From contig JBNMHN010000048.1 of NCBI GenBank assembly GCA_050872805.1, forward strand, positions 1 through 9,438: DNA of 9,438 nt. The letters are read 5' to 3'. Shown here in pieces: positions 4,885 to 9,438 of this stretch (position 1 is its first letter; each line of letters begins with the position of its first letter). The stretch is from CAKVOD01 sp050872805 (lineage in GTDB: Bacteria; Bacillota; Clostridia; Christensenellales; UBA1242). The notes under the pieces are model-generated. The model ran no database searches, was not told the origin of the DNA, and saw only the letters and a list, made by a program, of their open reading frames with translations. A program made the position numbers and the translations under genes.

Positions 4885-7800
4885 ATGAAGAAATTATATG
4901 CGTTGTTGATAACATTTTTGATAAGCGTCGCTTGCACGCTTTCCGCTTGCGGAAATCCTTATCAAAAAATGAAAATGGAATTGATAACCGATTCGAATAT
5001 TGAAATTCAACTCACTGAAAATGTTGAGGTCAACACGCCTGAGGGCGAACTTGACCCAAATACGGCTGAGGTTAAGGTTAGGATTTCGGGAGTCGGCGAA
5101 AAAGTTTCCAAAGAGGCGCTGTTTACGTCAAGTGACGTGTCAAAGTTGTACGTCAAAAGTACAAGTATTGACGGAGACACAACAACGGCGGAAATCATTG
5201 CCAAAAAACCGGGCAATGTAGAACTTTACGTAAACTCAAAAGAGGGCGGCAAGAAGTTGACTGTCAAAGTCAGCATTGTGCGCAAAGTGTCCGCTTTGAG
5301 TTTTGAAAAGGACTACAAACCTGCGGTTGTCGTTGGTGGTGCGCCGACAAAGATTGATGTGACAAAACTTGTGTTCACGCCGAGTGACGCAAATGTTCGC
5401 GATGTCGAGTTTAGCCTTGCGGAAGATGTTGCTGGTGCAAGCATTGACGGCGAGGGTAATTTGTCGGTTACGGAAGCAACGGCGGAAACAATCCGCGTTC
5501 GCGTTTCTCCAAAGTTCAAAGAAAACGCGGAAGTTTTTGCGGAAGTCGATGTCGCAGTTTTGCCAAACGTTGATGTTGAGCAAATCGCTTTCTACGGCGT
5601 TTCTAATGAGGACAAGCAACCTTTGGAAGATGTTATGCAGTGGGTGAAAAACGACCCGACAAAGGCGCTGTTTACTGTGTTATTTGACTACAATATTGAC
5701 ACCGTCAAAGATATGCTCGCGATAAGAGTCGTTCCAAGCGACACGCGATTTTTGACTGAAAAAGAATCTGCGCGCACCAACACGCAAGTAGTTCTCAGCC
5801 CAATCGACGCGGGCGTCACAAGCGCCGTGTTTGAGGTGTACTACAGCGGATACGAAAATATGGTCGTTGCAAGCCATAAAGTTGATTTTACAATCATTGA
5901 TGCAGTCACTGAAATAGTTACTAGCGCCGACGATAATGAAATCACAGTTTTCAACGCAAGCCGCACAAGTATGAATCGCGGCACTGAATTTATAGTTACG
6001 CTCAAGCCGAACAGTGCTAGCAACGCAAAATTCAAGATGGTAATCGGCGAAGAAATCAAAAGTCATTTGAACATCGTTGATTCGCTTGGTGGAACAGTTG
6101 GCAATGAGCAGGGCGAAATTGAAAGTGGAACAAAGATGTTCATCAGTCACGACGGGACGCTTTCAAACCAAACATTTACTTTTGAAATCGAACCAGTCGG
6201 CGAAGCGCTTTGCGACCCACTCACAGTCAAAGTGAATTGCTTGACCGCAGTTGAAAATGTCACCGCGGCGCAATCAGTTATGCTTTGGTACAGCGAAACA
6301 AATGGCTGGGGTACAGATACTGAACTCAATTTCACTGTCGAGCCAGAGGGTGCTAGAAAAACGACTGTTGAGGTTATTTCAAATAATCCCGACGTTGTCC
6401 AAGTCATCTATGATGAGGAAACTCAAACACACCGCATTTATGCGCTAAAGACGGGTTATGCAACGCTTTCATATGTTTCTAGCGGCAATACTTATGCGCG
6501 CACGGCGGTAGAAGTTGTCGCCCCGTTTGAAGATTTTGTCACAACACTTGCTTCGCCAAAAGATGACGACCAAATCATAGAAAGAAAGATGATTGACTAC
6601 ACTTCAGGCAGTGGTATTGCAATCGGGCAGACGGTCGAATCTGCAGTTATCGTTGCTGGCCGCAATGTCAAATTGGGTGTTGAAAACTATCCTGCTTTGT
6701 CAAGAACAAAGAGTGTGAAGTATGAAGTTACAGAAGTAAACGGTGCAAGCGCTGGACTTGTTAGTATTTCCAAAGATGGCTTTTTGACAACGCAAACAGT
6801 TGTTGAGAGTTTTAAAGTTGTTGTCACGGTTATCGGGCTTTCTTATGATACTGAAACAGGCGACATTATTGAAACAAACGAAATGAAAAAGGAAATTCAA
6901 TTTACTTCAATCATTCCAATTGAAAGTGTTTCGCTTTCGTCAAGCACAGTCATTTTGACGGATATCAACACACTTGGTATTTCTGAAATAGAAAAATCGC
7001 AAGCAACAATAAGCGCAAGCATTGTTCCTTCAAATGCGACAATCAACAAGCAAGACATTGTTTGGACGATAAAGGAAACACAATATAAAGATATTATTGA
7101 AGTTTTGGCAAATGGTAATGTTCGCGTTACGGGTAGACTAAACCTTGCCGACGGAGATTCTCGAACTGTTACGCTCGTCGCGTCAGTTACGGAGTATTCG
7201 CGTACATTCACGGTTGAGTGCTTGGTGATAATCAAGCGCGCAAAAACGGTCGAAAGTATTTTGCTTGAAAATTATAACAACTTACGCGGCGTATACTTGA
7301 AAGGTACAGCAATTTCAGGCGCTGCAAGTCGCGATAGTTATCAAATTAGGGCAACCGCTATGCCTGCCGACGCGGCAAATAGAACGCTCATTTATCACGC
7401 GTTTGACATCGCAAAAACAGGCGGCGGCGACGACTGGTTCACCGATGAGGCAAATTACAGCCGCAGTGAGTCGACACTAATCGACGTAACTGGAAGCGGA
7501 CTCATCACGCCAAAGAGCGGACTCGGTGGGTATGCAGTTGTTTGGGTTATTCCAGCCGACAACATTAAATCCGAAACAATAAATTTTGACCAAATCAAGA
7601 AAAAACGCGTCATTCTCGTTCGTGTTGCTGACGGTTCAGTCGATGCGCCATACGAAATTGAAAGTTATGGCGACTTGCTAAACATTTCGCAGGCAATGGA
7701 CAAAGCATATGTGCTTGCGCAAAACATTGACCTTTCAGCGGTCGATAACTTCACGCCAATCGGCAGTGTGGAAAATCCTTTCACAGGTAGATTGAGCGGT

Positions 7801-9438
7801 AAATACATCACAAACGACGGGAAAGAAATAATTAATGGAATCACTAACCTCAAGTTGAATATCAACGGAACGGCGGACGGCTACTACGGGCTATTCGCTT
7901 GCATTGGAACAAAAGATAAGGGGCTTCTTGAGGACGCAACAATTGAAAACTTAACAATTTCCACTATTGCAAGCAACTTCAATGTCGCACTCGGCGCAAA
8001 CGAGGTTTCGCAACTTGGCTTTGTTGCGGGTGTGAACTACGGCACAATTAGCAATGTCAAAGTTAGATTCAACGGCAACCTTGTTGTCAAAGCGACCAAA
8101 AACGACACGCAAAGCACATTAGGCACCGCGCTTGTCGGCGGCATTTCGGGCGCAAACTACGGAATTATCGAAAATTCGGGCAGCATAACATACGGTGAAT
8201 ACGGAATCCTAGTTGACGATGAAACGACTGCAATCGTCAAAGTTGGTGGCGTATGTGGCGAAAACCACAAAAATATTGTCGGGCAATTTGAGTTTGTCGG
8301 TGACACTTTGACTCCGTCAAGTAGTGAGACAAACTATAATGTCGATTACAACGACGAAACCGTAAACTCAAGCATCTACTTTGAAAACAGCACACAAAAC
8401 GCGATTATCGGTGGAATTAGCGCCGTAAACTTCGCGTTAATCACGGGTGCTTATTCAAAAGTAACGATTGCAAGTCCACAATATGTCGGTGGTATTAGTG
8501 CAATCAACTACGGCAGCATTGTCAGTGTTAGATTCACGGGCGTTATCAAAGCAAATAAATTTGCGGGTGGTATCGTCGGCGAAAACGCAAGACTTGCGGC
8601 AAGCGCCATTGCGGGGACAATTACATTTGGTATTGTCGAAATTTGCGACGATAAGGTTCACTTTAAAAACTACGACGATTCAGAATTTATTATTAATTAT
8701 GGTGGCGTCGTCGGTGCGAACACTGAAGGAACAATCAAGTATAGTTTCATCAATTCATATTCAGCGCAAAGAGAGAATAACAACGAAAATGCCGACTTTG
8801 TAATTTCGGCTAGCAACATCAGCCAATTTGGTGCGTTTGCTGGAAGAAACGACGGCACAATTTCAAAGAGTTTTGCAAATGTTCAGTTAAATACGGACAT
8901 TCAACACATTTTTGTCGGTTCAAACAACGGCACAATCGCTAGTTGTTATTCACTCTCATATGTGGGCGATTTTACATCGACAAATCAAACGATGTATGGT
9001 GAAAATGCTAATGATTTCACAACTGAATCGGGCGTCAACTTTGGTAAGAAGATTATCAAAATCGACGCTACTGAAGAAAGCGGTCGCGGGGACATTTTGC
9101 TCACGCAAAGTCCAACAAGTTTGCAAGCAAAAGTTTTCGGCGAACTTAATAAGGCAAATCGCGGACGTATGGGCAACGGGAACAAATACTATAAAAACAG
9201 CGACACGCAGTTAGTTTTGTTCTATAGTACTGGTTCAAACGCTACAGAGGCAAACAATGTTTACTATCTAAAAGATATGTTCTCAATTGTCGTTTCGCCG
9301 AACACAAACCGCAACAAAAATGTTATTGTCAAGGTAATTGAAGGACAAAACGTCTTGAAGGTCGAAGGTGCTTCAATGACAACGCTCGGGCAAGGACGCG
9401 CAGTGTTGCGCTTTGCTAGTGACCTCGATGAAAGTGTG
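4885..9438 (+). CDS. Giant Ig-like/GLUG-repeat surface lipoprotein (3' end outside window)
   Basis: An open frame of 1518 codons without a stop, running off the window. The N-terminus is a lipoprotein signal peptide with lipobox LSAC and acceptor Cys22, so the protein is expected to be lipid-anchored on the outer membrane face. Residues about 29-910 look like a chain of roughly eight beta-rich Ig-like modules of 100-130 residues. The clearest Big_2-like one is at about 678-785 (ESVSLSSSTVIL, SIVPSNATI, TVTLVASV), with another at about 785-910. VDAPYEIESYGDLLNIS (from 919), then NIDLS and FTPIG, is the typical entry to a GLUG-containing beta-helix. GLUG-type repeats (GGISGANYG, GGISAINYG and similar) begin near residues 1044, 1082, 1119, 1173, 1199, 1225, 1271, 1314 and 1345. 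A further beta-rich module starts near 1469 and is cut by the window end. No protease or other catalytic motif was recognised. An adhesin or scaffold role is inferred from domain type. Confidence 0.88.
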   Translation, partial: MKKLYALLITFLISVACTLSACGNPYQKMKMELITDSNIEIQLTENVEVNTPEGELDPNTAEVKVRISGVGEKVSKEALFTSSDVSKLYVKSTSIDGDTTTAEIIAKKPGNVELYVNSKEGGKKLTVKVSIVRKVSALSFEKDYKPAVVVGGAPTKIDVTKLVFTPSDANVRDVEFSLAEDVAGASIDGEGNLSVTEATAETIRVRVSPKFKENAEVFAEVDVAVLPNVDVEQIAFYGVSNEDKQPLEDVMQWVKNDPTKALFTVLFDYNIDTVKDMLAIRVVPSDTRFLTEKESARTNTQVVLSPIDAGVTSAVFEVYYSGYENMVVASHKVDFTIIDAVTEIVTSADDNEITVFNASRTSMNRGTEFIVTLKPNSASNAKFKMVIGEEIKSHLNIVDSLGGTVGNEQGEIESGTKMFISHDGTLSNQTFTFEIEPVGEALCDPLTVKVNCLTAVENVTAAQSVMLWYSETNGWGTDTELNFTVEPEGARKTTVEVISNNPDVVQVIYDEETQTHRIYALKTGYATLSYVSSGNTYARTAVEVVAPFEDFVTTLASPKDDDQIIERKMIDYTSGSGIAIGQTVESAVIVAGRNVKLGVENYPALSRTKSVKYEVTEVNGASAGLVSISKDGFLTTQTVVESFKVVVTVIGLSYDTETGDIIETNEMKKEIQFTSIIPIESVSLSSSTVILTDINTLGISEIEKSQATISASIVPSNATINKQDIVWTIKETQYKDIIEVLANGNVRVTGRLNLADGDSRTVTLVASVTEYSRTFTVECLVIIKRAKTVESILLENYNNLRGVYLKGTAISGAASRDSYQIRATAMPADAANRTLIYHAFDIAKTGGGDDWFTDEANYSRSESTLIDVTGSGLITPKSGLGGYAVVWVIPADNIKSETINFDQIKKKRVILVRVADGSVDAPYEIESYGDLLNISQAMDKAYVLAQNIDLSAVDNFTPIGSVENPFTGRLSGKYITNDGKEIINGITNLKLNINGTADGYYGLFACIGTKDKGLLEDATIENLTISTIASNFNVALGANEVSQLGFVAGVNYGTISNVKVRFNGNLVVKATKNDTQSTLGTALVGGISGANYGIIENSGSITYGEYGILVDDETTAIVKVGGVCGENHKNIVGQFEFVGDTLTPSSSETNYNVDYNDETVNSSIYFENSTQNAIIGGISAVNFALITGAYSKVTIASPQYVGGISAINYGSIVSVRFTGVIKANKFAGGIVGENARLAASAIAGTITFGIVEICDDKVHFKNYDDSEFIINYGGVVGANTEGTIKYSFINSYSAQRENNNENADFVISASNISQFGAFAGRNDGTISKSFANVQLNTDIQHIFVGSNNGTIASCYSLSYVGDFTSTNQTMYGENANDFTTESGVNFGKKIIKIDATEESGRGDILLTQSPTSLQAKVFGELNKANRGRMGNGNKYYKNSDTQLVLFYSTGSNATEANNVYYLKDMFSIVVSPNTNRNKNVIVKVIEGQNVLKVEGASMTTLGQGRAVLRFASDLDESV

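Noticed and set aside
8468..9214. Plus-strand frames inside the giant lipoprotein gene (8468-8803, 8912-9214)
   Set aside because: They are out-of-frame shadows of the continuous lipoprotein frame, with Arg/Lys/Gln-rich translations and no start signals.

Overview
The window looks like chromosomal DNA of a low-to-moderate GC, Gram-positive-type bacterium, most likely an uncultured member of the Bacillota (Clostridia-like). The reasons are consensus sigma-A promoters, strong AGGAGG-type ribosome binding sites, intrinsic terminators with U-tracts, a SipW-type (S26B) signal peptidase and a very large lipobox-anchored surface protein with Ig-like and GLUG repeats. Species or genus cannot be assigned from the sequence alone.

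Layout. Bases 1-130 hold three 20-bp tandem repeats, one forming a perfect palindrome, and the terminator of gltX. gltX (glutamyl-tRNA synthetase) lies on the minus strand at 131-1585, driven by a full-consensus TTGACA-17-TATAAT promoter that also decides its start codon. The divergent intergenic region 1610-1933 carries a REP-like palindromic element. Four genes then run on the plus strand: a SipW-type signal peptidase (1934-2677), two membrane-anchored or exported proteins that look like paralogues of the TasA/camelysin-like SipW-cognate family (2768-3328 and 3440-4390), and a giant lipoprotein (4885 to beyond the window end, at least 1518 residues). The 3440-4390 and 4885 genes are separated by a modular array of GC-rich hairpins, a 26-bp element and three consecutive terminator hairpins (4391-4719).

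How the parts may work together. SipW-type peptidases usually sit beside the few exported proteins they process, which build fibres or surface layers in the known cases (Bacillus TasA, camelysin). Here the peptidase is followed by two proteins sharing a GD/N-G beta-sandwich start, an aromatic YFYY/YYYY stretch and a terminal AP-x-x-W motif, so a self-contained secretion-and-processing cassette is the best reading. One substrate candidate is unusual: about 105 residues, mostly Pro/Ala/Lys-rich and resembling a histone H1 tail, precede its membrane segment. The giant lipoprotein is a separate transcription unit with its own extended -10 promoter and a structured leader, and is probably a cell-surface adhesin or scaffold. 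A functional link between it and the SipW cassette is inference from adjacency only.

No tRNA, rRNA, CRISPR array, transposase or integrase was seen.
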